A stretch of 64,000 bases of DNA from Branchiostoma floridae. Taxonomy: Eukaryota; Chordata; Leptocardii; Amphioxiformes; Branchiostomatidae. The stretch is from the NCBI RefSeq assembly GCF_000003815.2, contig NC_049994.1, positions 3,753,195 to 3,817,194 of the forward strand. Reading direction: 5' to 3'. A program made the position numbers and the translations under genes. The notes under the pieces were generated by a model. It searched no databases. It saw nothing but the letters and a program-made list of their open reading frames with translations, and was not told where the DNA came from. Shown piece by piece: positions 48,301 through 62,600 of this stretch (within the stretch, counting starts at the first letter, position 1; each line of letters starts with the position of its first letter).

Positions 48301-50913
48301 TCGTTCGCAAGGACATGAAGTCAGGTCGCAGGGAAATCATGTTGTTTCTTGACGTAATATCTTGGCTTATGCAGACTAGCGCACTATGTTTATTCCCTGC
48401 CCAACCATTCGGTTACAACGGTCCAACATGGGAAATAACGTTGTCATTGTTTCTTATATCCTTTCGTTGGTGGGAGACATTCGCAGGTGCAGACATAGTC
48501 TTTCCATTCTTTTTTGAAGTTCCCCTTTATAAGCTGAAAGTTGGGCTTTCTGAAGTGAGGTGTAAGACTTACATCTATGCAGGAATTACCAACGTGTTGA
48601 TCATTGCTTTGTTTACATTTCTGATTCTTGCGGCATCGGAAGATATTAAACTTTACAACATCTTTGAACCGGTGAAGCTTGAATGGAAGGAGGAAAATTA
48701 TTTTGTCCAAATATCTCTGCTTTTCTTTGTCCAACTTGTGACATCTGCGACATGCTTTTTGTTCTCCCGTTTGGCATGCATGACATGCGTCCACAGAGTG
48801 GGGTTTGCTCTTCCACTCTGCCTCGCCACCCCCGCCACAATTGTAATGTTTGTCATAGACTGCCAATGGGGGAATGTTTTTAGATTCAACAGCCTAAACA
48901 TTTGGGAGTGTGACGTAGATTTGAAGCAAAGTTGGCGGGAAATCACTATTGGAATCGTTTTATGGTGGCTCTCGCAACTTTGGATATCGTCACATATTTG
49001 GTTCCGTTCAAGTCATCGCTTTGCTCCTACCAGCAAACTTTTCGTTCGCCCGATGTATTGTGGGGGATTAGTTGAGCAGTGTCTAATGCTTAACCGGAAA
49101 TCAAAGGACGAAAACGAGGCTAGGACCGGAAGTAACGTCACCAAGATCGTAACAGACGTGGTGGCTGCACCTGTCAACTCTCTCATCTACCTGTGCGCAA
49201 CGATGTGGCACGAGACAGAAGAGGAGATGGTCCAGATATTGAAATCTATTTGCAGGTAAGTCTTTCTTAAGATACACACTCATACTTAAGTATGAGATTC
49301 TAATGTTCACTGATCAACGACATTGCATCATTTGAAGGGTATTTTTCCGATCCTGTTTTGTTCATCAACAAATTTGACTGAATGCAGCTATAGGACTTTC
49401 TAATTCCAAAGACTATAGATGCAGAATGCAGTGACTGAAAACATCTCAATATAGCACTTGGTAGCATTTGTTACCGTTGCTTTAAATCTTTGTAGTAATA
49501 TTACCTCCACGGAAATGGAATTTATTGTTTTTGCTACGTTTTGTCTTTCTTATATTCTTCCGTCCCAAACAAATAAGTTCAATGACCTGGACCAGACGGC
49601 TGTCACCTTGGTTACTGGTAAAGAAGTAGACATACTATTCTTGTACGATTACATTATGTAGCAAGTGGCAGGACAGGTGCCAGCGGTCACCATATATATA
49701 TACTAGTATATGAGTGTCTTTGAGTAAGGCCACAGCAAGTAAATTTTATGGATGACATCCTCCAGAGACTCCAAATTTAGTGAGATAGCGCGGGAAAAAA
49801 ACAAGGCGGGCCAAAAATAACAAGATTCCTACATATTCAAATTTTGAGATAATAAACCTTACAAAACAATTATCGAGGTGACAAAACATGATATCACAAG
49901 CAACAGATCTTTTATTCCTGTATTCAACATCATTACCTGTCCTTGTAGTCGTGTATCCATTTCCATTCATCAATAACTAGAAGTCAAGAACGATTGTGGA
50001 AAGAGCTTGTCCTACCATCATTGTCATACCAACAAATCCTGAAAAAAGTTTGTCATACTATCACGAGTAGCAAGTATACTGGATATTCATATGCGATTGA
50101 ACACCTTATAAACTGTCTACATATGCCATAAAACACAAACAATTGCAAGACATTCATGACATATTTGTCAATTTGCGGCATGTTGATTTTCTTGTTTTTT
50201 TATTTTCAAATCAGCCGAAAATTAATGCGCGCGCTGATGTCATCCATAAACTTTACTTGCTGTGACCTAAGAACAAGTTTGTAGGGATATTTGACAAATG
50301 TAAAGGTAAACATTATGTATTTGCTTGCAAATGTTGCCATTCTAGTGGATTTTTTGTCCACTACAGAATGGATTTGGACCAAGCAAGTCAAACCAGCGTT
50401 CCCGACACTCAACGCGACAACTACCGGTGCGAGACCCACATCCTCTTTGATGACGCAATGGACCTGAGGGATGACGGGAAACTCGTTGTAAATGATTTCG
50501 TCCGACAGTTGTGTAAACTGGTCCCTACAGCGGCCAAGTACGTTTTGCAGACGAATAATCTTAGTATAATGATAAGCGTATACATGTAGATCCATAACAA
50601 ACAAACAGCTGGGTGGAAATTATTCTCCAAGCAGAGGTTGGGTCGCGGAGATGAGTAGTGGCCGGGATTTTAACGGAGATTGGCAGTTGTTTTTAACGGA
50701 GATTGGCAAGGTACTGTGGAAATTATAAAGGAAAGTCTGCGACAACAGCTTTAATTTTTTGTTTATAATCTTATTGTCTTCTCTATTTCTATTGGCATTA
50801 CTGTAAGTTCATTTAAGTTCGCGAGATTTTTAAGTTCGCGTATTTCGCTCTTTTCCAATACAGCTTTATTGGTCATTCTGTGTAGAAAATACCGGTACGA
50901 CTAGTTGTTATTG

Positions 50914-50948
<35 letters not shown>

Positions 50949-53561
50949 AAACTTTTCCAAGGTATATTATCACGTATGTTTCATAATATACATTCATACT
51001 TAAACAATGTGACTAAAGCCAGTTTTGTTTTTCAGAAGCATCAATTCATCAATGTGTTGAAACTGCGTTACATTGTTAATCTATTCATCGTACTATATAT
51101 ATTTATCATTATTTATTTAGCATATATGGTATCAAAATAAACCAGTGTTGTATCACAGTCTTTATACTTATGAGCTGCACATGTCCTACATATGATCTAG
51201 CATTACGCTTAGCTGTGAACATGTACTTTGACCGAAAAGATACTGCTTATATGACCAATTTTACCGGAAAAACGAATTATTCATGATTTCAACATTTCTA
51301 CCCTAGCGCTGTGCGAGACAGAGATGACCAGGTGCACGTCCTTGACCCCACCCTGACCCCTACACCATACGGAGGCAGGCTGGTGTGGAGGCTGCCGGGA
51401 GGACACAAGATGGTGGCTCATCTCAAGGACAAGATGCGGATACGTCACCGGAAACGGTGGAGTCAGGTATAATTTTGTTATTGCCATTCAGGGCTCTACC
51501 CAGCGTCCGTTTTTCCGTCAATTGACGGAAATTTGCTGCGTGTGACGGAAACATTTTAAAACCAATCAGTCAACTTTGACGGACAAAAATCTGATTAAAG
51601 CTCCTTGGTGGAAGCTACAGGCTGCTTGGGACGCCGTCCACGGCCGTAGAAGCCACACTGTTTGTTTTGCTATTGTTATGATTGTTGACAATGTGTGTCA
51701 GCGGCCTTTTGCATACGATAATCTCATTAAAACCTGTTTTTCAAGGTCTCAGTTCAGTCTCTCTAACTCCTGGAATAGTGTTTTCGCGACAATGGGAATT
51801 GGCTGACGGAAAAAATGTCGAGCTAGAGGTCCTGTTGCCATTATTACAGTTATGGTAGCAGAAACAAAGTTTTCGGCCTATAGTGATTTATATAGTTAAG
51901 GGCCACAATATAACTGGCTTCTACACTGTAAAAATATAGTAGGGTGCACTTCAGGAATACCAAAAACGTTTGAGTTTAGGCTCCACGCTACAAAATATTT
52001 CGAAAACAAAATAATTCTGTCGGCGTACGCCTTCTCGCGCCCACTTCATAAGTCTAAAGAATCAACGACCAAATTAGGAAAATGTCTCATTTTAAAACTA
52101 TGTTTTTAGTTGAACATTGATATCCGTAAATTCACTTTAAAACTTTGGTAAAATCAAGTATGTAATGTTCTGGGGCACATTCTACTAGCTAACGAAATGT
52201 CTTTTTGTTTGCTTGCTGTTGCTATTGGTGTCCAAAAGTATTTAGAAACGACAAAATACAATGACAATGCAGTCGAACAGAACAATGCCGAATTGTCTGC
52301 TATGCTTTGACAGTCACTCAAGACCAAAGAAACTCATGCGCAAGAAAGCCACATATCTTTATGCCAACTTCAAATGTACCCTGTGACATATATTCATTGT
52401 ATGACGTGCAAGTTAACGGACTATTCAGTAAACCTCTATACATGCTTTGTTCACTTTATCATTGTAAGATTTTTTGTCAATCCTTTGTAGTCTGTAATGA
52501 GTTCAGTGATATTTATCCATGCATGGTGTATAATAGGTTTAATGATTATTCATTCTTATGCTAGATATGATCTATTAATGTCTGTCATAAAATGCATTGG
52601 CTGCATAATTAGTAACGGCTTTTATGACTTCATACACAGGTTATGTATATGTATCATCTCCTTGGTTGGTCGCTAAAACATCAGTGGACGTCCCGCATAA
52701 AGGCAGAGAGGGACCCCTTGATAAAACTCCGGCTGGAGACCCTGTACAAACTCCGGTGCGACAACACCTACATCCTGGCACTTGACGGTGACGTAGACTT
52801 TCAACCGTCTGCCGTGCAGCTATTGGTCGACTTAATGAGGAGGAACCCGCAGGTTGGCGCGGCGTGCGGAAGGATACATCCCATCGGTTCAGGTGAAGTG
52901 TCTGCCAGCTACATTCTCTGAAGAAATAATTATAAAAAGTAGGGCATTTTCCTTTGTCAAGAAGGTTATGTTTTCGTCTGCGTGCGTGTTTGTTTGTTTG
53001 TATGTTTGTATGTTTGTTTATAAACAGCATAAGTCGAGAAGTTGTGGATGGATCTTTGTGATATTTAACATGTTGGTACGTGTTGGCAAGATGAAGAAAC
53101 TACACGTCTTGGATTTTTTGGGACTCCTAGCGACTTTCTACGATTATACAGTACAACTTCCGTAATTGATATCTCGTGTTTTGGATATGCTGTCCGGTTT
53201 ATGCACAGTCATTATCTTTGACTAGTATATAGCTCTTGGGGCAGAGAGTAAATGATGGTAGAATAATGCCCCATAGCGAGTTTCTTTAGAAATGCAACAG
53301 GTCTTTTGGTAGTGGTGTCTGATCAGACATTGGTGATCATCTTTCTAATATTTCAGGACCACTGATTTGGTACCAGATGTTTGAGTACGCCATTGGACAC
53401 TGGTTCCAGAAGACTGCCGAGCACGTGCTGGGGTGCGTCCTGTGCAGTCCCGGATGTTTCAGCCTTTTCCGTGCCACTGCCATCATGGATGATAACGTCA
53501 TGCACAAGTACACCACCAAGCCAACTGAAGCCAAACACTTCGTGCAGTATGATCAAGGTAC

Positions 53562-53630
<69 letters not shown>

Positions 53631-56600
53631 CACAAATGTATTACATACATCGTAAGTCTGGTTTATTACCGCTGATTTACAATACATACTTACGTTTTTC
53701 CAGTATGTTTATGTTCTGTCATTCATCTGGCAAAAAAGTAGTCCCGGACAGTCCTGACAGTATTTGTCTCTTTCTATCAGCAGACCCTGCGGTGCCTAAA
53801 GAGATAGTATCAAAGCTGGCAAAGGAGTATAGCCGGCCAAAGGGAGTCAAACGGGCACCTGGTGCCGCTATACTAAGTCCCTGGCCAGCTTTGATACTAT
53901 TTCTAAGGCACCGTAGGGTCTGCTTGGAGACTTTTTAACGTTATGTGTGGTCGACGTGCATCTTTAGAAAAAAAACAAAGTACACAAATTCTAGCCTGAC
54001 TAAAATCGCGCTCCTAGCGGTCGGCCCTGAAATTGCCACCGGGGAGGGGTCATTAATCCCATCCAGCGAGAGATTGTATAAATAAATGCTACACCATTTC
54101 CAGCTATTGAACTGTAGATATTGCAAAAGTTTGACAACGTTAACAAAAACACAGTAAGCAAACACAGATAAAGTCGTTAACACAATTTTACCTTTATCCA
54201 CAGATCACAGGGTATCCTATATCCGTTTTAAACAGAATATTTATGGATATTTAAGTCGACGGACGGCGTAATGTTTTAGATTAGCCACAATATTTTGAAA
54301 ATGTTGCAAATTTGAAACAACCGTCCGTTGACTTGATATCCCTAAATTTCTCAATATTGTTTTTGAAAGAATGACGGATATAGGTTAGTCCGCGGATAAA
54401 AGTGAACTAGACTATTTTACTACTATGTGGCGCAATGGCTAGAGTGTTGGAGTCGGAATAAGGAGGTCCCGCGTTCGATACTCGCCATGCCCCGACCCTG
54501 TACATGTGCCCTTGGGGAAGACACTGATAAACCCACCATAACGGTGGAGTGACTCCCACTGAGCCTCACGGCCAACCTGTCAAAAAGGGTACCAAAACAC
54601 CTACAGATTTGGTGCGCCAACTGGTGTGCCAGCATCTGCACATTTGCCACTAATATAAGAGCTGTGATTTTTTTACTGGACTATTTTACTAGACTAGATT
54701 CTTTTATAAGTCTTTCCAAGGGAAAAGGGTCAGTGTATAAAAAGTTATCTTTACTGTCCACAGGAGAAGACAGGTGGCTGTGTACGTTGATGTTACAGCA
54801 GGGTTGGCGAGTGGAGTATTCTGCTGCCTCTGACGCATTTACATACGCACCAGAGGGGTTCAAGGTAACTGTTTCTCTTTTCTAGACTACTTACATACTC
54901 ACCTTTATCCATGGGTGACCTATATCCGCTGTTTATTCAAAAACAGGTTACTAGGTGCTTTTTACCGATATCAAATAAACAGACGGTGGTTTTAATTTTC
55001 AATTTTTTTCAAAATGCTTTTTAGCTATTTTCAGAACATTGCTCCGACTTGATATCCTTTTTTTTAGAATAACGGCTATGGTAGTGGATATAGGTTACCC
55101 CGCGGATAAAGCGTTACATGAATGTACCCAATATTAGGGCATCTAAGAAGAACACAAATTTCCTGTTCTTTATTTGCTGTGAAAGTTTTTCAGAATTGTT
55201 GGAAAAGAACAGATACAAATGTGTTATGTATTCATTATAACAAATAAAATATTCATCTAAGAATGATATGTTGCCTCCATAGGAGTTCTTTAACCAGAGG
55301 CGTCGCTGGGGTCCCTCTACTATGGCAAACGTCATGGACCTTCTACTGGATGGTCGGAGGACAGCAAAAGTGAACAGCAGCATCTCTAACTTATACATCA
55401 TCTATCAGGTATTGTTGCTTTAATATTTTAATGATTTAGAGTGCTTTAAAAAAGGGAAAAAGTAGTACACTATCTTTTTATCTTTGTGTTCAATGAGCAA
55501 AATAAAGTTTGAAACACTTGAAATATGAAAGGCAACGATGTGTTTGTATGATTGTATCATGTTTTTTGTTATCCTATATTGTTTAATGAGGAGAGTTTTA
55601 ACAATTGCTCTGTATCCCTATTTTGTAATCTAAAGATGAAAGTTACTGTATTTTTGTCATGTCAATAAACCTTTATAATGAATGAAGACCTTTATTTTAC
55701 ATTTTCGCTTTCTAACAAGTACAGGTCAAGGTGAATAGAATACAACCAGTGATTCTTAATTTCTTAGTACAATTTGTGTAGGGTTTAATCAAGGAGCTTT
55801 TACATGACTGAGACTACAAGGGCTATAAGACAGTTGTAAATGTTTAGAATACATGGTTTGTCTAATTGCATGAGGAATGTAAAGTTGTCAGTGTTTTTTA
55901 CAATATGCCCAGGCCCTAACCAGAAATCCCCTTAAATGAAATATTGTTTATCTCAACAGATGGCCATGATGATATCGTCGGTGCTGGGTCCTGCTACCGT
56001 GTGTATGATGATCGCCGGTGCGCTGACGTACGCCTTCAAATGGGACAACGTTACAGCCATGGCCGTGTCAGTGGCGCCCCCTATCGGATTTATCATACTC
56101 TGCTTCATCGTCAAACCTGACACTCAGGTAACGAAGATTAGAGCAAGATTTGATTATGAAAAGGCAATATGGATGCAAAACATACCTGGTAGCAAATCGT
56201 TAATTTTAATGTTTCCTCTGTTGCATTCTTCATTCTCCCATGGATTGTCAAAATGTTTTTGATTATTTGTTACTGTAGCTTGAATTTTTCTAAAGTAAAA
56301 CTCGTCAAACATTTTGCTTGGTCCTTTGCTATTACTGAATTATACCGACATTAAGATACAACATTTTTGGTAATGGATAGTCTACACAGAACATTGCAGA
56401 TGGGCGAAATTTGTCTCCTGAAATTACGATTTAAATAAATCGTAGTTAACAAAATGGAGCAAGTGAGCGTAAATGGCGCAAGTTATGAAGCCATATTGAA
56501 TTATATTAACAGTAAAAGTTCTATATGGCTATACGTATATCAAATATATATTATACCTATATTGCCTTTGTTTGGTCGTGTATATTATGTGTGAACAACC

Positions 56601-59600
56601 AGATGTATATTTGTGTATTCTTTTAACCTTTTAACAGATCAACGTTGCAGCCATCATGAGCGCCATGTACGCCTGTGTGATGATGGCGGTTGTGGTCGGT
56701 ATTGCAGGCCAGATCACAGTGGAGGGTCCTCTCAGTCCCGTGGCTATCTTCACGTTTCTCATGTGCGGTCTTTTTCTGACTGCCGCCATCATACATCCAC
56801 AGGTAAACACATTTCTTTGTTTGTTTATTTATTCCGATCTCCATCAGACTTAACAATTGCCTCATATTAGGTCACATGCAGCAGGCACATCTTATGGATG
56901 TGATTAGCACGCTCATTAATTTTCTCGTGATTTCAGAAAAACAAGTTTTTTTTTCCTCGTAAATGCTCAACATGACGAGAAAGTACCAAAATAAGAATTT
57001 TTTTGTGTCTTGTGGCTAAATCATTACATGTATACTTGAACACAGAGGTGACACGAGAGAGGTAGTCAAAACTGTTGTTGTAGAAGTGACACTGATTGGA
57101 TAGTTGAAAAGGTGTCACCACTATGAAAGTCATGAATATAGTTTTAGAAGTGACACTAGCGAGATAGAAATAACTGTAGTTCCAGAAGTAAAACCAGTTT
57201 GATAGTTGTAAAAGTGGCACCTCTTTGGAAGCCATGAGTGTAGCAGCAATCTTGGTAAAGCGGTGCCAAACTACCACACTGTATTAGTGTCACCTTTACT
57301 ACACTAGTGTCACTTGTTGGATACAGAAATAATTGTTGGCGACAAAACTGTCATATTTTTCTGTGTGGTGCATGTTTCAACCAGTTTCAAATTGGGTGGG
57401 GATTCTTGCCAAATAAAATAATTTTTCGTCCATCGTTCCGATTTCATATTTATCTTTGACGATGATTGATTTTTGTCGTTTCCTTAGGAGTTTTGGAACA
57501 TCGCGTGCGGTGCCCTGTATCTCCTGTGTGTGCCGTCAGGATATCTACTCCTCATCATCTACTCTCTGTGTAACATGAACATCGTCAGCTGGGGAACCCG
57601 GGAGGTGCGTAATAACCTATATCGACAATTTAACCGGTTAAAGGTGGACTCGCACTGCACTTGTGGCACCGGTGCGGCTCTGCGGGGTTCGTGAACTGCG
57701 ACACTGTTGTGTTATTTTCGCGATTTTTCAGATCTTGCGAAATACGTAAAAGTATGACTTAGAAGACAACAAATACACAAAACGGAAGAAAATTCGTTCT
57801 TTATCTCTGAAATTCGTTGAGTGATTTAAGAACCCAGCAGTACCGCACCGGTGCCGCAAGCACAGTGAGAGTCCACCTTTAACCTAGCCTCCCGTAGTAG
57901 TCTCCGAAAGAGGCTGGGTTTTTTTTGGGGGGGGGGGGGGTATGCAGTTCGCGATTTTTAACGTTGGCTATGTTCTCTTATGCCGGGAAAGGCACTTTGC
58001 CGAGGAGGGGAATTTACTGTGGAACCGGGCCAAAATTCGCTGCCACAGTCAAAATCGCGAACTGCCCCCCAACCCGACAAAAACAGCCCCGTTCGAAGAC
58101 TGCTACAGGAGGCTACGGTTAACTATCGTTAAAACTGAAATATTGTAATCGTTTGTTTATTTGGTTGTTATTGTCTCGATAGGATGTTAATATGTATCTT
58201 GATTTGATTAAATCGCGCTTATAGCGGCTCACTCAACACCCAACCGACCCCCTCGAGGAATTTGGGGAGGGGGGTGTTATGGCTGGCGGGGGCTATCTAA
58301 AAGGGTAGTTAGCGTCACACAGACAAGTAATGACTAGTAGACTAGTGAAGATGGTGTAATAGAATACTTTGACAATTGGTTTGGCTCTGATCCAAAGTTG
58401 TAGACAGACATGGTAAATCATCGCTACACCACAAAATTACTCTAAGTAGTCATTAATGCATATTAAGAGCTTTTTTGTTCCATCTTGCATGCCAAATCAT
58501 GAAAATGGCATTTTCAAATGTTTATTTTAAGGCTATTTACTATCTGAAAGGTCAACAACATAAAGTAATCTATGAGGTCTCCAGGTAAAGAAGAAAGGCG
58601 GTACGAAGAAAGCGGCCAGCGGACCACAGCCGAAGACAGCAAAAGAACGGTTCATGCAGCTGTTTAAAGGCGGAGGAGAAGATGATGAATCTGGTTATCT
58701 GTGTGGTTGCGGCAACTTGTTCAAGTAAGACGATATTTCGTTATATCCATAAATTTGAATATCAAACCCGATTTCAGGCCTTCTTACTTTCGTTTGCATT
58801 GTCTTGTTTCGGTCTCAAGTCCAACCTAAAAGTGTGATGTCTTCGTTCTTAGGCCACATCATAAATTTAATGAATGCTCATTACCTTTCAACGTTTGATT
58901 TTTAAACAATAAGACTGATAAACAAGAATACGCTAAGTAAGTGCGAAATTGACAAAAAATGTCGTTAGGACGGGTTGATGTACTTGCAGAAGTGAAACCA
59001 GTTCGATAGTTGTTTTTGTGTCTGTGTGTGTGTCACTAGTACTTTGTCACATTGAACTGCGACTTTTGTGTGCCACAGAGTCTTTGCAAACGCCGGACAC
59101 AATTTTGCACGGTATATAGAGGTGCCCAATTCAACTAACTACCCTCCATCCCTCCCCTCGTGTCCTACCCCTAGGTGTGAGATGTGCCCTAGAGCTAAGC
59201 GCCAGGATGACTACCTGCCGTTGGTGGAGGCGCTAGACAAGGTGTACAGCCGTGCAGCCAGCAGGACCGTCAGTAGACTGAGCGTCAGCCGGGCGGCGAT
59301 CAGGAGGTCCGCCCGACGGGTCAGCTTCTCGGGGGACCACGACTTGTCCTCTGATTTGGAAGAAGAACTAATGATGGATGACATCTTTCAAGAAGAACTC
59401 CTTAAAGAGGAAGGTACGAAAGCTAAAAACAAGCTATGATGATTTACAAGTTAAACTATTGTAAATACATGAACCTGGATGTTGTATGGTATAGTGTTGT
59501 GAAGAATAAAAAGGGTTCGCAAAATTTGAAAATTCAAAAAGAATGAATTTACAGCCCAATCACTGGATGTTTTACTGAATAACTCAGTTCTCTTCGGATG

Positions 59601-62600
59601 TGCGACCCGATCACTCTAGACACGTGAGAAAATTTGTGCGACGTCAGCAATAGGTCAAATGTTGTTTGAAGTCGACAATATCACCCTACTCCAATCTGAA
59701 CCCATGACGTCAGCAATTGGTCAAAAGTTGTTGAACGTTCATTGCACTCGCCTCCCCGCCTCTCAGGACACATGACTTCATGCAGATGTGACGTCAGCAA
59801 TTGGTCAAAGGTTGTGAAAAGTCGATATCGCCCATCTCTGTTCCGTTTCATAGAGTATTTATGGTGACTTTCATGTCTTGCTCAAGAACGCCCCCTAGCG
59901 GACGAGGAGCCTGAAATCGACCAAGACTACTGGCTGATGGAGGACGTCTTCGCCAGCTGTCCGGTCCAAAATCTGGACGAAGGCGAAACTAAATTCTGGA
60001 AAAGCCTCATCGCTAAGTATCTACATCCTCTAGAAGAGGATAAACAAGACCAAGAGAGGATTGCAGGGGAACTTAAGTCTCTAAGAAACAAGTAAGTATT
60101 CAGATAGATTCTTGAGATACTGGTAAGAAATACTAAGTCGTCTTCGATCATATAGAAGACAGGTAAAAGATTACAATGACTGCAAATCCACCAAAAAGAG
60201 ATCCGTAGTAATTGCTCCGAACATTTTTTTACCACTTTAAGAAAAGAAGTTGCTATTCCAGGTGACAAACTGCGCCCGGTTGGTGCCACTTTGCGATATT
60301 AGTGAGATGCGGCACGAGATGCGTAACTTTTAAAACGTGTTTATGGTAATAATATACATGTAAATGTATCTATATATATATAGTTGCACATGTAGATATA
60401 ACGATAAACGTTAATGCCATTATGTTATTCAACGTATCTTTTCTTTTATTAACTTTACCTTCAGGAAAGGGGAAACATAATTACTATGTTTTTGCTCCGT
60501 TTCTTCTTCCTCTTCTTCTCTGTTCCAAACTAATAAGGTCAATGACCCGTACCAGACGGCTGCCACCATGGTTACCTGAAAGTGGCAGGACAGAGCTGGA
60601 GGGGCTGGTCACCACATATATGAATATGTTTGAGTACGATTTAACAGAGCTCTAATTTATTAGGGCATGCATCTGAGGGTAAACGTTACGCATTTGCTTG
60701 CAAATGTTATCTTTCTACCTGTAGTAAGACCCCTTCCTATTTTTCAGAGTAACGTTTGGGTTCTTCATGCTGAACGCCCTTTGGATGATCGTGACATTTG
60801 TACTACAAATCAACACTAAAGACCTGTACATCCCGTATCAACTGCCAGATGGAACCAATCTCAAGGTCATTATGGATGATCGATCAGTTATATCTGTGCA
60901 TGTGTATTTCTTATTGATGATATAAAATAAACCAGCTCAACTGGAGAACCCACAGGTGTCACGGGCCTGAGTAGCATTTTAGTATACTATTATATTTACC
61001 TGGTTATAACTTACAATTTAAAAGAATGTAGAAAAGCTATCACAGTGGTTAATTGATTCTCTTGCTTTGGCTAACATGATCTTTCTTTTTCTGGTGTTTA
61101 GGTTGAAGCGCTAGGATTGGCCTTCCTGGTTTTCTTCATCGTAGTCCTGGTCATCCAGTTTGTGTCCATGGTATTCCACAGGTAGGCACGACCTTTTTTA
61201 GTTTGACTAAACCACGCTTCTAGTTAACAACAGCATTTCCATTAGTCAGGTACCATGGTCAGGAGCTTGGCAACCACCACCTCCAAGGCTTAGGTCCCAA
61301 TTTCTCCGGTGGTCGTCAGGGATGTAGACCCGGCCGGGCTACGAAGCCACAAATTTGTCCCGGTGGACTGCCGAATACCAGGGTACCCTTGGTGTTCCCT
61401 AAGGGTAGGTCGAGGCACCTATTTGAAAGCGGGCACCTGGTTCATTTAAAATCCGAATTAAATCCGGTGCCAGGTCAGGCCCAAAAAGACAACGTTGACC
61501 TACTTATTGTAAGACTAGGAGTTGTCTGTTGCATGAATTGCGTGGATTTAGGGACAAGGGACAAGAAATCTCATAGGGACAAGAAATCCTGAGCTCCAAT
61601 TGGATGGATTTTCCTTGTGATCAACAATCCTGAGCTCCTATTGGTAATTGGGAAAAGAAATGGATCTCTCGAGTTAGGAAACCTTTCAGCAGGGACTAAG
61701 CTCAATCAGCTCTGTACAGATCTAGACTGTATAACATTGGCGACGTCTTTTCTTTGTCTCTGGGTTATTATTCAGAGAAGTACTTGAAAATTAAGACGAA
61801 TGTTTAGATAAAACACTAATTTCACGGTTTCCTCTGTTATTTTCTATTCTTTCTATACAGGTTCTCTACATTGATTCACATCTTAGCTGCCACCGAGTTG
61901 TCGTGTCGAAAAAAGAAAGTGCCCACCCGTAGGGTTAAGCGGACCAGCATACCGACCATCAACGTGGACGATGCAGCAACCGAGCTGGCTGACGACATAT
62001 CCCAGCAACCAATAGTAACAAAGATCACAGTCTCTCCTGCCCCTGCCAGAAGGGGTTCTCATCAGACCCCCAATCGTATACCAGTCTCGTCGGGACGCAG
62101 ACTCTCGCGAGAACAGGCTGTCTCGTCGGGACGCAGACTTTCGCGGGATCAGGCTATCTCGTCAGGACGCAGACTCTCGCGAGAACAGGTTGTCTCGTTG
62201 GGACGCAGGCTCTCGCGAGAACAGGCTGTCCCGGTGGGGCGCAGCTTCTCGCGAGATCAGGCCTTCTCTTCGGGACGCAGACTCTCGCGAGATCAGACTG
62301 TCTCGTCGGGACGCCGACACTCGCGAGAACAGGCTATCTCCTCGGGACGCAGACTCTCGCAAGAACAGGTTGTCTCGTCTGGACGCAGACTCTCGCGAGA
62401 ACAGGTTTCGAGAAACCGCGCTCAGCAACCAACAGGTCATAATTATAGCAATAGACGGAAATCAAGGCGCGAGTCTATGTTTGAGCAAAATGGCAGGAAT
62501 AAGAGGCGGTCATCATCTCTAGACAATCCTTCATGGCGCGGAGGAATACAGGATCCATCTCAGTCTCTGTTATCCGTCCGTCCTGGCGAGTACAGCGAGC

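Noticed and set aside
62162-62522. Alternative frames over the tail repeats
   Set aside because: A 36-bp repeat keeps all frames open; only the frame continuous with the chitin synthase has matching splice phase.
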